From contig NZ_JAJFBP010000013.1 in NCBI RefSeq assembly GCF_020697055.1, forward strand, positions 62,001 through 126,000: a stretch of DNA of 64,000 nt, read 5' to 3'. The position numbers were made by a program, and so were the translations under genes. The DNA comes from Panacagrimonas sp. GTDB taxonomy: Bacteria > Pseudomonadota > Gammaproteobacteria > Nevskiales > Nevskiaceae. The stretch's first letter is position 1. Each line of letters starts with the position of its first letter. Shown one piece after another: positions 1 through 8,617 of this stretch. The notes below the pieces were generated by a model that had not been told where the DNA came from, made no database searches, and saw nothing but the letters and a program-made list of their open reading frames with translations.

Positions 1-549
1 GCCGCCCGGCGAGCCGCCGAGAAACCCGGCCAGCGCCGGCAGCAGGATCAGCGCCAGGACCATCACGAGGTCCTCCACCACCAGCCAGCCGACGGCGATG
101 CGGCCGTTGACGCTGTCCACCAGCCCGCGTTCCTGCAACGCGCGCAGCAGCACCACGGTGCTGGCCACCGACAACGCCAGCCCGAACACCAGGCCGGCGC
201 CCGGCGACCAGCCCCAGTGCATCGCCGCGCCCGCGCCGAGGATCGTCGCGACGACGATCTGCACGATCGCGCCGGGCAGCGCGATGCGCCTCACCGCCCA
301 CAGGTCGCGCACCGAGAAATGCGTACCGACGCCGAACATCAGCAGGATCACACCGATCTCGGCCAGCTCGGACGCGACGTCCGCGTCGGCCACGAAACCC
401 GGCGTGAACGGCCCCACGACGATGCCCGCGAGCAGATAGCCGGCCAGCGACGGAAAGCCGAGGCGGACTGCGATCAGGCCGCCGACGAAGGCCAGGCCCA
501 GGCCCATGGCCATGGTTCCGATCAGCGGGAGTTCATGCGGGATGGCCAT
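1..549 (-). CDS. ybaL: YbaL/KefB-type cation:proton antiporter, N-terminal part (runs off the left edge)
   Basis: Inner-membrane monovalent cation:proton antiporter of the CPA2 group. The visible 183 residues are the N-terminal transmembrane part. They begin MAIPHELPLIGTMAMG and carry the family signature LAGYLLAGIVVGPFTPGF, followed by LAEIGVILLMFGVGTHFS, which is close to E. coli YbaL. Hydrophobic helices follow one another to the window edge. Any C-terminal TrkA-N/RCK domain would lie outside. The start at 549 is the first Met that gives the usual YbaL N-terminus. The gene diverges from ppsA across 195 bp. The family call is firm; the physiological ion is not visible here. Confidence 0.85.
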   Translation of the reverse strand, partial: MAIPHELPLIGTMAMGLGLAFVGGLIAVRLGFPSLAGYLLAGIVVGPFTPGFVADADVASELAEIGVILLMFGVGTHFSVRDLWAVRRIALPGAIVQIVVATILGAGAAMHWGWSPGAGLVFGLALSVASTVVLLRALQERGLVDSVNGRIAVGWLVVEDLVMVLALILLPALAGFLGGSPGG

Positions 550-744
550 CTTTCGTCGCGTTTGCCCGGTGGTTCGTTGCAGTGGTGATTCGTCGCAGTG
601 TCCCGGTTTGAGCCATCTGATTCCAGTTCGAGCACCCCGCCTTTGGTTGTGGCGAGTGACCTGGACCTGCGATCAGAGGCCGTACGGCCGGGTAGAATTC
701 GCAGCCCCGTGGCTCCATTTCCCTGATTCCGGAAAACACCAAGC

Positions 745-3120
745 GTGACCGCAAAAGTCCTGTGGTACTCCAGCCTGCGCATGCATGACGTCGAAACGGT
801 CGGCGGCAAGAATGCCAGCCTGGGCGAGATGATCTCCAACCTCGCGGCGTCCGGCGTGAAGGTGCCCAACGGCTTCGCCACCACGGCCGACGCCTATCGC
901 GAGTTCCTCAAACACGAAGGACTGGACGAGCGCGTCAACGCGCAGCTCAAGGCGCTCGACGTCGACGACGTGCAGGCGCTGGCCACCACCGGCAAACGCA
1001 TCCGCGAGGCGGTGGTCAAGGCGCCGTTCCCCGCGCAGCTGGAGAAGGAGATCCGCGCGGCCTACGACGAACTGGTCAAGGAATCCGGCACCGAGATCTC
1101 GGTGGCCGTGCGCTCGTCGGCCACCGCCGAGGATCTGCCCGACGCCTCGTTCGCCGGCCAGCAGGAGACTTTCCTCAACGTCAGCGGCATCGAGAACGTC
1201 CTCACGGCGATCCGCGAGGTGTTCGCGTCGCTGTTCAACGACCGCGCGATCAGCTATCGCGTGCATCACGGCTTCGCCCACGACCAGGTCGCGCTGTCGG
1301 CCGGCGTGCAGCGCATGGTGCGTTCGGACAAGGGCGCCTCCGGGGTCATGTTCACGATGGACACCGAGTCGGGCTTTCGCGACGCGATCTTCATCACCGC
1401 CTCCTACGGCCTCGGCGAGGCCGTGGTCCAGGGCGCGGTCAACCCCGACGAGTTCTATGTCTACAAGCCGGCCCTCAGGGCCGGACGCCCCGCGATCCTC
1501 AAGCGCGGGCTGGGCGAGAAGGCCAAAAAGATGGTGTATTCGCTCGAGCGCAAGCTCGGCCGCACCGTCGAGTTCGTTCCGGTGGAGCCCGAACCGCGCG
1601 GCAAGTTCTGTCTCAATGACGCCGACGTCGAGGCGCTCGCCCGGCAGGCGCAGATCATCGAGGACCACTACCAGCGTCCGATGGACATCGAGTGGGGCAA
1701 GGACGGCGTGGACGGCCAGCTCTACATCCTGCAGGCGCGTCCCGAGACGGTGCAGAGTCGCGCGTCGGCCAACGTGCTGCGCCGCTACAAGCTCAAGGAC
1801 AACGGCAAGGTGCTGACCGAGGGCCGTGCGATCGGCCAGAAGATCGGCGCCGGCGCCGTGCGCCTGATGAAGGGCCTCGACCAGATGGCCAAGGTCCAGC
1901 AGGGCGACGTGCTGGTCACCGACATGACCGATCCCGACTGGGAACCGGTGATGAAGCGCGCCAGCGCGATCGTCACCAACCGCGGCGGCCGCACCTGCCA
2001 CGCGGCGATCATCGCGCGCGAGCTCGGCATTCCCGCGGTCGTGGGCTGCGGCAACGCCACCGAGCTGCTCAAGGACGGCCTGGCCGTGACGGTGTCCTGC
2101 GCCGAAGGCGACACCGGCAAGATCTACGACGGCAACATCGACTTCCAGGTCGACGAAGTGTCGCTGGACAAGATGCCAGAGATCCCGGTCAAGATCATGA
2201 TGAACGTCGGCACGCCCGAGCAGGCGTTCGACTTCGCGGCGCTCCCGCACCACGGCGTGGGCCTCGCCCGCCTCGAATTCATCGTCAACCGCCAGATCGG
2301 CATCCATCCGCAGGCCCTGCTCGAACTCGAGCGCCAGCCGCCCGACGTGCGCCGCCAGATCAACGCGATGATCTCGGCCTACGCCAGCCCGCGTGAGTAC
2401 TTCGTCAAGCGCCTGGCCGAGGGCGTGGCGACCATCGCCGCGGCGTTCGCGCCGCAGCCGGTGATCGTGCGCATGTCGGACTTCAAGTCCAACGAGTACG
2501 CCAACCTCGTCGGTGGCAAGAAGTACGAACCGCACGAAGAGAACCCGATGCTCGGCTTCCGCGGCGCATCGCGCTACGTCGCCGAGTCGTTCCGGCCGTG
2601 CTTCGACATGGAATGCGAGGCGCTGCGCTTCGTGCGCAACGAGATGGGTCTGACCAACATCAAGATCATGATCCCGTTCGTGCGCACGATCTCCGAAGCC
2701 AAGCGCGTCAACGAGATCCTCGCGGAGAACGGCCTGGCGCGCGGCGACAACGGCCTGCAGCTGATCATGATGTGCGAACTACCGAGCAACGCCGTGCTGG
2801 CCGACCAGTTCCTCGACCACTTCGACGGCTATTCGATCGGCTCGAACGACATGACCCAGCTGACGCTGGGACTCGACCGCGACTCGGGCCTGATCGCGCA
2901 CCTGTTCGACGAGCGCAACGAGGCGGTCAAGGCGATGCTGCACATGGCGATCCAGGCCTGCCGCAAGCGCAACAAGTACGTCGGCATCTGCGGCCAGGGT
3001 CCCAGCGATCATCCCGAGCTCGCCAAGTGGCTGCTCGACGAGGGCATCGAGACGATCTCGCTGAACCCGGACACCGTGGTCGAGACCTGGCTGTTCCTGG
3101 CCGGCGGCGCCAAACCCTGA
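745..3120 (+). CDS. ppsA: Phosphoenolpyruvate synthase
   Basis: Converts pyruvate and ATP to PEP, AMP and phosphate in the cytoplasm (gluconeogenesis). It has 791 residues, against 792 in E. coli. Domains in order are the N-terminal ATP-grasp/pyruvate-binding domain ([11 protein letters not shown] near residue 25), the mobile phospho-histidine domain with [13 protein letters not shown] (catalytic His419), and the C-terminal TIM barrel with the late [10 protein letters not shown] motif. The start is GTG at 745, which gives the standard [11 protein letters not shown]-terminus. Many proteobacteria keep the regulatory kinase/phosphatase gene ppsR next door; here the divergent neighbour is the antiporter instead. 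Its stop overlaps the next gene (TGATG). Confidence 0.97.
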   Translation: MTAKVLWYSSLRMHDVETVGGKNASLGEMISNLAASGVKVPNGFATTADAYREFLKHEGLDERVNAQLKALDVDDVQALATTGKRIREAVVKAPFPAQLEKEIRAAYDELVKESGTEISVAVRSSATAEDLPDASFAGQQETFLNVSGIENVLTAIREVFASLFNDRAISYRVHHGFAHDQVALSAGVQRMVRSDKGASGVMFTMDTESGFRDAIFITASYGLGEAVVQGAVNPDEFYVYKPALRAGRPAILKRGLGEKAKKMVYSLERKLGRTVEFVPVEPEPRGKFCLNDADVEALARQAQIIEDHYQRPMDIEWGKDGVDGQLYILQARPETVQSRASANVLRRYKLKDNGKVLTEGRAIGQKIGAGAVRLMKGLDQMAKVQQGDVLVTDMTDPDWEPVMKRASAIVTNRGGRTCHAAIIARELGIPAVVGCGNATELLKDGLAVTVSCAEGDTGKIYDGNIDFQVDEVSLDKMPEIPVKIMMNVGTPEQAFDFAALPHHGVGLARLEFIVNRQIGIHPQALLELERQPPDVRRQINAMISAYASPREYFVKRLAEGVATIAAAFAPQPVIVRMSDFKSNEYANLVGGKKYEPHEENPMLGFRGASRYVAESFRPCFDMECEALRFVRNEMGLTNIKIMIPFVRTISEAKRVNEILAENGLARGDNGLQLIMMCELPSNAVLADQFLDHFDGYSIGSNDMTQLTLGLDRDSGLIAHLFDERNEAVKAMLHMAIQACRKRNKYVGICGQGPSDHPELAKWLLDEGIETISLNPDTVVETWLFLAGGAKP

Positions 3121-3797
3121 TGCGATCACCGCGGTTCGCGCTGCGCGCAGCGGTTGTGGCGGCAGCGCTGACCGCGTGCGGAACCGGCGACGAAACGTCG
3201 GCCGCACCACCTGAGGCGCGTAGCGAAGCGGCGGCGTCGAGCGCGGCGTTCGACTACTGGGTGCTCGCGCTGTCCTGGTCGCCCGAGTACTGCGCCTCGC
3301 GCGACGCACGGCCCGATTCCAACCAGTGCACGAGCCCGCACGAATTCGTCGTCCACGGCCTGTGGCCGCAGTTCGAGCGCGGCCATCCGGAGTTCTGCGA
3401 CACGCGCACGCGCGTGGATGAACGCATCGCGCGGCGCCTGGAGCCGCTGGTGCCCGACCGCGGGCTGGTCTTCCACCAGTGGAAAAAGCACGGCAGCTGC
3501 AGCGGCATGGATCCCGACGCGTACTTCTCGACGCTCGAAAAGGCGCGCGCCGCGATCCAGGTACCCGCCTCGTTCCTTGCGGCGGCGGCCGATCGCCGCG
3601 TCAGGCGCATCGACCTCGAGCAGGCCTTCGTCGACGTCAATCCCGGCATGAGCGCCAGGTCCATCACGATCCACTGCACCGGCGGCCGGCTGCGCGAAGT
3701 GCGGGTGTGCCTGGGCAAGGATCTCGCGCCGCGCGCATGCGGCGCCGACGTCGACGAGGCCTGCGGACGCGAACTGGGCGTGCGTCCGGTCGACTGA
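3120..3797 (+). CDS. Ribonuclease T2 family lipoprotein
   Basis: Secreted or periplasmic endoribonuclease of the RNase T2 (RNase I) family, 225 residues. The ATG overlaps the ppsA stop codon, so translation is probably coupled. A lipobox LTAC places the lipid-bearing Cys at residue 20. The CAS1 motif is HGLWPQ (His79) and the CAS2 motif is HQWKKHGSC (His119, His124). The CAS2 acidic residue (Glu105 in RNase Rh) is Gln120 here. Cysteines are spread as expected for a disulfide-bonded exported enzyme. Family assignment is firm. Activity level and the effect of the Glu-to-Gln change are unknown. Confidence 0.88.
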   Translation: MRSPRFALRAAVVAAALTACGTGDETSAAPPEARSEAAASSAAFDYWVLALSWSPEYCASRDARPDSNQCTSPHEFVVHGLWPQFERGHPEFCDTRTRVDERIARRLEPLVPDRGLVFHQWKKHGSCSGMDPDAYFSTLEKARAAIQVPASFLAAAADRRVRRIDLEQAFVDVNPGMSARSITIHCTGGRLREVRVCLGKDLAPRACGADVDEACGRELGVRPVD

Positions 3798-3807
3798 AGC
3801 GTTCGCG

Positions 3808-4383
3808 CTAGTCGGAGCCCTCGGACAGCACCAGCGCGTCGTACCAGGCGGCATAGGGCGTCTTGTGCACGCGCTGGCGCGTGAAATCGGGCGCGCCATC
3901 GTCCCACCACACCGGTCCGCGTTCGCCGAGACCCACCTTGGCCGCGTGAACCTTCTCGCGCGCCTCGACCAAGCCCTGCGAGTCCGGCGCCCGCAGCGCC
4001 ATGCCGACGGCGCGGCGGGCGGACATCAGTCGGTCCACCAGTTCCTGGCGCACCGCGGGCGGCAGATGCGGATTGGTCGTGCGCCACAACCGATCCTTGA
4101 CCACGATGTAACGGCCGTCCGGCGTGAAGGGGATCGTCGATCCCACGACGCGCGAGGCCTTCACCGCCGTCGATCGCGGCCGCAGCAGGCCGCGCCCGCC
4201 CGCGCGGGCGGTCGCTCGTCGCAGGGCGGCGTTCGGTCGGCGCGTTGGAACGGAGGGCATTTCGAAGGACTCCACTGCGAAGGATTCGTCGAGCGTGACC
4301 CGCACGCGACGTGCCCCGTCGATGCGTCGCCCCGGTCCTTCGACCGATTCCGCCGGCCGGGTCCGTATCGGAACCCGCGTCAC
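3808..4383 (-). CDS. Conserved hypothetical protein
   Basis: No function can be assigned. The C-terminal ~95 residues look like a small conserved family: TPDGRYIVVKDRLWR, then a basic/Ala-rich helix, then GERGPVWWDDGAPDFTR and a final WYDAL. The first ~85 residues are Arg- and Pro-rich and may not be translated. An alternative ATG is at 4260, and the conserved core begins near residue 86. The gene is convergent with the RNase T2 gene, with a gap of only 10 bp. The family's usual length, as I remember it, is about 90-110 residues, so the long N-terminus is doubtful. Confidence 0.7.
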   Translation of the reverse strand: MTRVPIRTRPAESVEGPGRRIDGARRVRVTLDESFAVESFEMPSVPTRRPNAALRRATARAGGRGLLRPRSTAVKASRVVGSTIPFTPDGRYIVVKDRLWRTTNPHLPPAVRQELVDRLMSARRAVGMALRAPDSQGLVEAREKVHAAKVGLGERGPVWWDDGAPDFTRQRVHKTPYAAWYDALVLSEGSD

Positions 4384-4444
4384 CTATTGGGATCGGGATT
4401 TGCTAACTCGCCGCGCCCACCTCCCCGGGCCCCGGAGATATCCC

Positions 4445-5101
4445 ATGAAATCCCTGTCCTCTTACGCCGCTCGCGCGGTCCCGCTGTTGACGATCGCCGG
4501 CCTGATGTCCGCTGTCTCGCTGCCGGCGTCGGCCACCGGCGACGTGTTCTATTCGGGACGCGCGACCGGTGTGAATGCCAGTGTCACCGTGCTGGGCATC
4601 AAGCAGAACATCCTGATTTCCGACAACGGCATGAGCTGCCAGGGCCTGCCCAAGAGCGAAACGCTCTACAGCCTGACCAATCCGGCGCCGCTGAATGTCT
4701 CGATCAACGAGGCGTACACGTTCACGCAGGGACGCGAGCGCAGCTCGCTGACCAAGGCGCGGCTGTCGGGACTCAGCGTCGGTGTCCCCGGGCTGGCTGT
4801 AAATTCCACGCTGATCGAGGCGCGCGCCCAGGCGACGTGCAATGCCAGCAATGAGATCACGCTCAACGGCAAGTCGACGATCGGCACGCTGACCATCAAC
4901 GGCCAGGCCTACCCCGTGACCGGCCAGCCCAATCAGCGGATCACGATTCCCAACATCGCGTCGATCACCGTCAACGAGCAGCAGCGCTTCGCCAACGAGA
5001 TTCGCGTCGTGGGCGTGCACGTGCGCCTGCTGACGTCGAACACGCTTGCCACCGGCGACCTGCAGATCGCCGCCGCCAAAGCCAGGATCGTCTGCGATTG
5101 A
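4445..5101 (+). CDS. Secreted choice-of-anchor P-type protein
   Basis: Exported protein of 218 residues with a Sec signal peptide (MKSLSSYAAR, hydrophobic core, cleavage near ASA-TGD at about residue 31). The mature part matches the pattern of choice-of-anchor P proteins. It has an early VNASVTVLGI strand, a Cys pair (CQGL and ATCNAS), a block LTINGQAYPVTGQPNQRI, and a terminal VHVRLLTSNTLATGDLQIA segment. No C-terminal sorting or membrane anchor is present; the protein ends in KARIVCD. It stands alone and is followed by a strong hairpin. The role is unknown; a surface or matrix protein is an inference. Confidence 0.72.
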   Translation: MKSLSSYAARAVPLLTIAGLMSAVSLPASATGDVFYSGRATGVNASVTVLGIKQNILISDNGMSCQGLPKSETLYSLTNPAPLNVSINEAYTFTQGRERSSLTKARLSGLSVGVPGLAVNSTLIEARAQATCNASNEITLNGKSTIGTLTINGQAYPVTGQPNQRITIPNIASITVNEQQRFANEIRVVGVHVRLLTSNTLATGDLQIAAAKARIVCD

Positions 5102-5108
5102 CGGCATC

Positions 5109-5139
5109 GCCTTCCGCCGACCTCGCGTCGGCGGAAGGC
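5109..5139 (+). terminator. Perfect 13-bp hairpin after the choice-of-anchor P gene
   Basis: GCCTTCCGCCGAC and its exact reverse complement are separated by a 5-nt loop, starting 8 bp after the stop codon. No T-run follows, so it may stabilise the 3' end or act as a weak terminator rather than be a classical intrinsic terminator. Confidence 0.6.
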
Positions 5140-5529
5140 CCCGGTTGCGAATTGACTCCTCCGCGCCTGGCCGGCTTGCAGGCCAGCCGACGCAGCTTTA
5201 CCGGATGCGGATTCTCCAGCTCGATTCCAGCGCTTCAGGGCGACCTACCGACGCCGCTGTGCGCGGCACGAAGTTTGATCCGCGCCCGACGCCGCTCAAC
5301 GACGACTGGCCCCATGCCCCGACCGCTTCCGGATAAACCCACTCCCGACTTCCCGCGCCCCGCGTCGTCCCCGCCGCACGACCTCGCGTCGCATCCCGAC
5401 CTGCCTGCGCAGCAGATCTCGCAGCCGCTGCCGCGACGCCGCCAGTTCGGCGAAAGCGAGCATGGCCATCCACGGCAGTTCGGCGAGCACGAATGCGGCT
5501 GGCCCTAGGCCGGTTCGGGGGGCCGCGAA
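5140..5529. other. Intergenic stretch between convergent genes
   Basis: About 390 bp between the hairpin and the stop of the thiolase. Open frames exist on both strands, but none has a recognisable domain or a good ribosome-binding site. One reverse frame (GTG at 5490 to stop at 5296, 64 codons) has a short hydrophobic start (LPWMAMLAFAEL) followed by an Arg-rich tail. I cannot call it a gene. Confidence 0.5.
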
Positions 5530-6726
5530 TCAACCGAGGTTTTCGATCAGCGTGGCGTTGGCCATGCCGCCGGATTCGCACATCGTCTGCAGGCCCCAGC
5601 GGCCCTTGCGCCGCTGCAATGCCGCGATGAGATTGGCCAGCAGCCGCATGCCCGATGCACCGACCGGATGCCCCAGCGCGATCGCCCCGCCGTAGACGTT
5701 GAGGCGCTCGGGATCCGCGCCCAGCTCCTTGGCCCACGCGAGCGGAACCGAGGCGAACGCCTCGTTGACCTCGTACGCGTCGATCTGGTCGAGCTGCATG
5801 CCGGCGCGCGACAGTAGTCGACGCGTGGCGGGAATGATGGCGGTCAGCATCAGGATCGGATCGTCGCCGCACACCGCGAAGCGGCTCACCGCCGCCAGCG
5901 GCCGCAGGTTCAGCCGCTGCGCGACGCGCTCCTCCACGATCAGCGCCGCACCGGCGCCGTCGGTGATCTGGCTGGCGTTGCCGGCGGTGACGCTCCACTG
6001 CACCTGCGGATGGGCCAGGCGCGCCTCGGGATCCTCGAACGCGGGCTTGAGCTTCGACAGCTTCTCGAGCGTGCTGTCCCGTCGCAGCCCCTCGTCGCGC
6101 GTCGCCGCCTCGTTGCGACCGGGAACCTTCACCGGCACCACCGCGGCCGTCGTGACGCCCTCGTCCTCGCCCAGGGCGGCGCGCTGGTGCGAGCGCAACG
6201 CGAACGCGTCCTGGTCGTTGCGGGAAAGTCCCCACCGGGCCGCAATCAATTCGGCGGACAGGCCCTGGCGGATGAAACCGTCCGGGTAGCGGCGCTTGAG
6301 CCGCTCGCCGTCGGTGTCCTTGCCCAGTCGATTGGCCCGCATCGGGACGGTGCTCATCATCTCCACACCGCCGGCGATGACGACGTCATACGCGCCGGCA
6401 ATGACGCCCTGCGCAGCGAAATCCACCGCCTGCTGCGCCGAACCACACTTGCGATCGAGCGTCACCGCCGCCACCGATTCGGGCAGCCCGGCGGCGAGCG
6501 CCGCGTGCCGCCCGATGTTGCCGCTCTGCTCTCCGACCTGGATCACGCAGCCGGTGATGACGTCCTCGATCAGCGCCGGGTCCACGCCGGTGCGCCTCAC
6601 CAGCGCTTCGAGCACCTGCGCGTACAGATCCACCGGATGCAGGCCATGCAGCAGGCCGCCCTCCCGGCCGCGGCCGAAGGCGGAGCGGACGACATCGACG
6701 ATCACGGCACGGCGGGCAGCGGTCAT
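5530..6726 (-). CDS. Acetyl-CoA acetyltransferase (thiolase)
   Basis: Thiolase of 398 residues that joins or cleaves acyl-CoA chains (beta-oxidation or acetoacetyl-CoA formation) in the cytoplasm. The acylation Cys is in DRKCGSAQQA (Cys94). The NEAFA motif, the GGAIALGHPVGASG loop with its His, and the C-terminal nucleophilic Cys in MCESGGMAN are all present. The last motif is slightly unusual, because most thiolases have CxGGG. The start at 6726 gives the normal MTAARRAVIVDVVRS N-terminus. There is no adjacent fadB-like partner, so the substrate range cannot be fixed. Confidence 0.93.
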   Translation of the reverse strand: MTAARRAVIVDVVRSAFGRGREGGLLHGLHPVDLYAQVLEALVRRTGVDPALIEDVITGCVIQVGEQSGNIGRHAALAAGLPESVAAVTLDRKCGSAQQAVDFAAQGVIAGAYDVVIAGGVEMMSTVPMRANRLGKDTDGERLKRRYPDGFIRQGLSAELIAARWGLSRNDQDAFALRSHQRAALGEDEGVTTAAVVPVKVPGRNEAATRDEGLRRDSTLEKLSKLKPAFEDPEARLAHPQVQWSVTAGNASQITDGAGAALIVEERVAQRLNLRPLAAVSRFAVCGDDPILMLTAIIPATRRLLSRAGMQLDQIDAYEVNEAFASVPLAWAKELGADPERLNVYGGAIALGHPVGASGMRLLANLIAALQRRKGRWGLQTMCESGGMANATLIENLG

Positions 6727-6882
6727 GGGAAGCGGGCGGGTCCGGTTCTGATTTGCGATCGATGCACTCTAGCGATGCACCGCCGGGCAGGCGTGCTCCA
6801 TGTTGTCCGGCGAGGCGCGGCCGCGCGCCGGAGTCCGTACCATGGCCGCACCCGACGTCGTCCTCCTCGCTCCTTCCGATCG

Positions 6883-7680
6883 ATGTTCCGACAGCTCGAC
6901 GCCGACCAGATCTGCACTACCGCCGAAGCGCTGCAGCGCCGGGTGGACGGGCGCTTCCCGGGCTCGGGTCTGGGACGCGTGGCTGGCGAGCTCCTGGCGG
7001 TCGCGCGCGAAACGCAGGCGCGCATCGCCCAGATTCGGCGACCGCATTGGGCGCTGCGGATCGCGGCCTGGGGTTCGATCCTGGCGCTGGCCGCGATCAC
7101 CATCGCCGCGCCGATCTTCATCCAGGTGCGCGAGGAGGTGACCGGCATCTTCGACCTGCTGCAGGGCCTCGAGGCCGGTGTGAACAACCTCGTGTTCGTC
7201 GCGATCGCGGTGTGGTTCCTATACACCTTCGAATCGCGCCCCAAGCGCAAGGCCGCGCTGGCGGCGTTGCACGAGCTGCGCAGCATCGCGCACATCATCG
7301 ACATGCACCAGCTGGCCAAGGATCCGGAGGACGTGCTGACGCCGCGCGGCGAGGACGTCTCGACGCTGGACCATCCGATCGGACGCTTCGAGCTGTCGCG
7401 CTACCTCGACTACTGCTCGGAGATGCTCTCGATCACCAGCAAGCTCGCGGCGCTCTACGCGCAGGATCTGAACGACAGCATGGTGCTCGACGCGGTCGAC
7501 GCCGTCGAAACGCTCACCGGCGACCTGTCCGCCAAGATCTGGCAGAAGATCATGATCCTCGACGTCATCACCGCGTACCCGGGGTTGCGGCGCGCCGGGC
7601 GCCGCGAACCTCATGGCTCGTCGCCGGACACCATCGGCAGCGACGGATCGGCGGCCCACTCCATCATCGATCCGTCGTAG
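6883..7680 (+). CDS. Two-helix membrane protein of unknown function
   Basis: The protein has 265 residues. An amphipathic N-terminal ~45 residues precede two transmembrane helices (WALRIAAWGSILALAAITIA near 50-75, then VNNLVFVAIAVWFLYTF near 102-120). A long cytoplasmic-looking C-terminal region follows, with conserved-looking HELRSIAHIIDMHQLAKDP and FELSRYLDYCSEMLSITSKL segments. I do not recognise the family with certainty. The last 70 bp overlap the end of the convergent sulfurtransferase gene, and the overlapping tail (after about residue 240) is low-complexity. The neighbour was therefore probably not under constraint there, or the stop has moved downstream. Confidence 0.75.
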   Translation: MFRQLDADQICTTAEALQRRVDGRFPGSGLGRVAGELLAVARETQARIAQIRRPHWALRIAAWGSILALAAITIAAPIFIQVREEVTGIFDLLQGLEAGVNNLVFVAIAVWFLYTFESRPKRKAALAALHELRSIAHIIDMHQLAKDPEDVLTPRGEDVSTLDHPIGRFELSRYLDYCSEMLSITSKLAALYAQDLNDSMVLDAVDAVETLTGDLSAKIWQKIMILDVITAYPGLRRAGRREPHGSSPDTIGSDGSAAHSIIDPS

Positions 7681-8504
7681 AGCGCGACGTCGTCCACGCC
7701 GACCAGTCCGAGCGCGAAGGCGACGCTGGTCGCCGCGATGCCGCCGCCGCAGTAGGTGATGACGCGCGCGCCTCGGGTGGCGCCGGCCGCGTCGAACTGC
7801 CGGCGCAGCGCCTCGGCGGGAAGGTAGGCGTGGGTGTCCGGGTCGACGACATTCAGGAACGGCACGTTCACGCTCGAGGTGATGTGACCGCGACGCCCAT
7901 ACCGATCGGGACCGCGACCGGCGTATTCCTCGGGATCGAGCGAATTGACCAGGCATCGATCGTGGCGACCGATCGATTCGAGCACTTCGTGGCGATCGGC
8001 GATGCGTCCCCGACGCGGACGCGCATTGAACCGCGACGGTGGATACGTGCATGGCGCCTGCGAGACCGGTCGCCCCTCGAGCTTCCACTTCTTCCAGCCG
8101 CCGCTGAGGACCGCGCAGTAGTCGAAACCGAAGTGGCGCAGCATCCACCAGACGCGCGTGGCCCACATGTTCAGCATGTCGTCGTACAGCACCACCTGCG
8201 TGCCCTCGCCCACGCCGAGCCGCGACATCACGTCCTCGAACTGCGCGGCCGGCGGCATCGGGTACATGAAGCGCGTGTTGCTGCGGTCGCTCAGCTCGCC
8301 GCGGATGTCGACGAAGCCGCTGCCGGGGATGTGGCCCGCTTCCCAGTTGTCGCGCCCGGGAACCATCTCGATGCGCCGGCCCGCGCTTTCGTCGAAATAG
8401 TTCGGCAGGTAGAGCGTGCAATCGATCACGCGCAGCGACGGGTCGCCGAGCCGCGACTCCAGTTCGCCGGTCTGCACCAGGTACTCCGGATGCGCGTACT
8501 CCAT
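7611..8504 (-). CDS. sseA: 3-mercaptopyruvate/thiosulfate sulfurtransferase (rhodanese pair)
   Basis: Transfers sulfane sulfur from mercaptopyruvate or thiosulfate to a thiophilic acceptor. It has 297 residues with two rhodanese domains. The first is inactive-type and carries PGRDNWEAGHIPGSGFVDI. The second has the active-site loop TYCGGGIAAT, whose Cys is the catalytic residue. The mercaptopyruvate-specific loop is usually CG(S/T)GVT, so CGGGIAA leaves the donor open. The start at 8504 is chosen because GGAG lies 7-10 bases upstream; a Met six codons earlier is also possible. It is convergent with, and overlaps, the membrane-protein gene at 6883. Confidence 0.9.
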   Translation of the reverse strand: MEYAHPEYLVQTGELESRLGDPSLRVIDCTLYLPNYFDESAGRRIEMVPGRDNWEAGHIPGSGFVDIRGELSDRSNTRFMYPMPPAAQFEDVMSRLGVGEGTQVVLYDDMLNMWATRVWWMLRHFGFDYCAVLSGGWKKWKLEGRPVSQAPCTYPPSRFNARPRRGRIADRHEVLESIGRHDRCLVNSLDPEEYAGRGPDRYGRRGHITSSVNVPFLNVVDPDTHAYLPAEALRRQFDAAGATRGARVITYCGGGIAATSVAFALGLVGVDDVALYDGSMMEWAADPSLPMVSGDEP

Positions 8505-8617
8505 GGACGTTCTCCATCGCAACGGCAGGTCCGGCAGCTTGCACGAGGCCTGCTGCGATCGCAGGATCGGGCAGTCCCCTATCCGGCCGGGTGATTTCCC
8601 CCGGCGACGAGTCCGCG

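Noticed and set aside
693..698. TAGAAT as a -10 box before ppsA
   Set aside because: No matching -35 at a proper distance.
673..2535. 620-codon reverse frame across ppsA
   Set aside because: Antisense shadow of a GC-rich coding gene; no domain and no ribosome-binding site.
5296..5490. 64-codon reverse ORF with a hydrophobic start
   Set aside because: GTG start, no SD, and the tail is Arg-rich noise. It could be a small protein, but nothing supports it.
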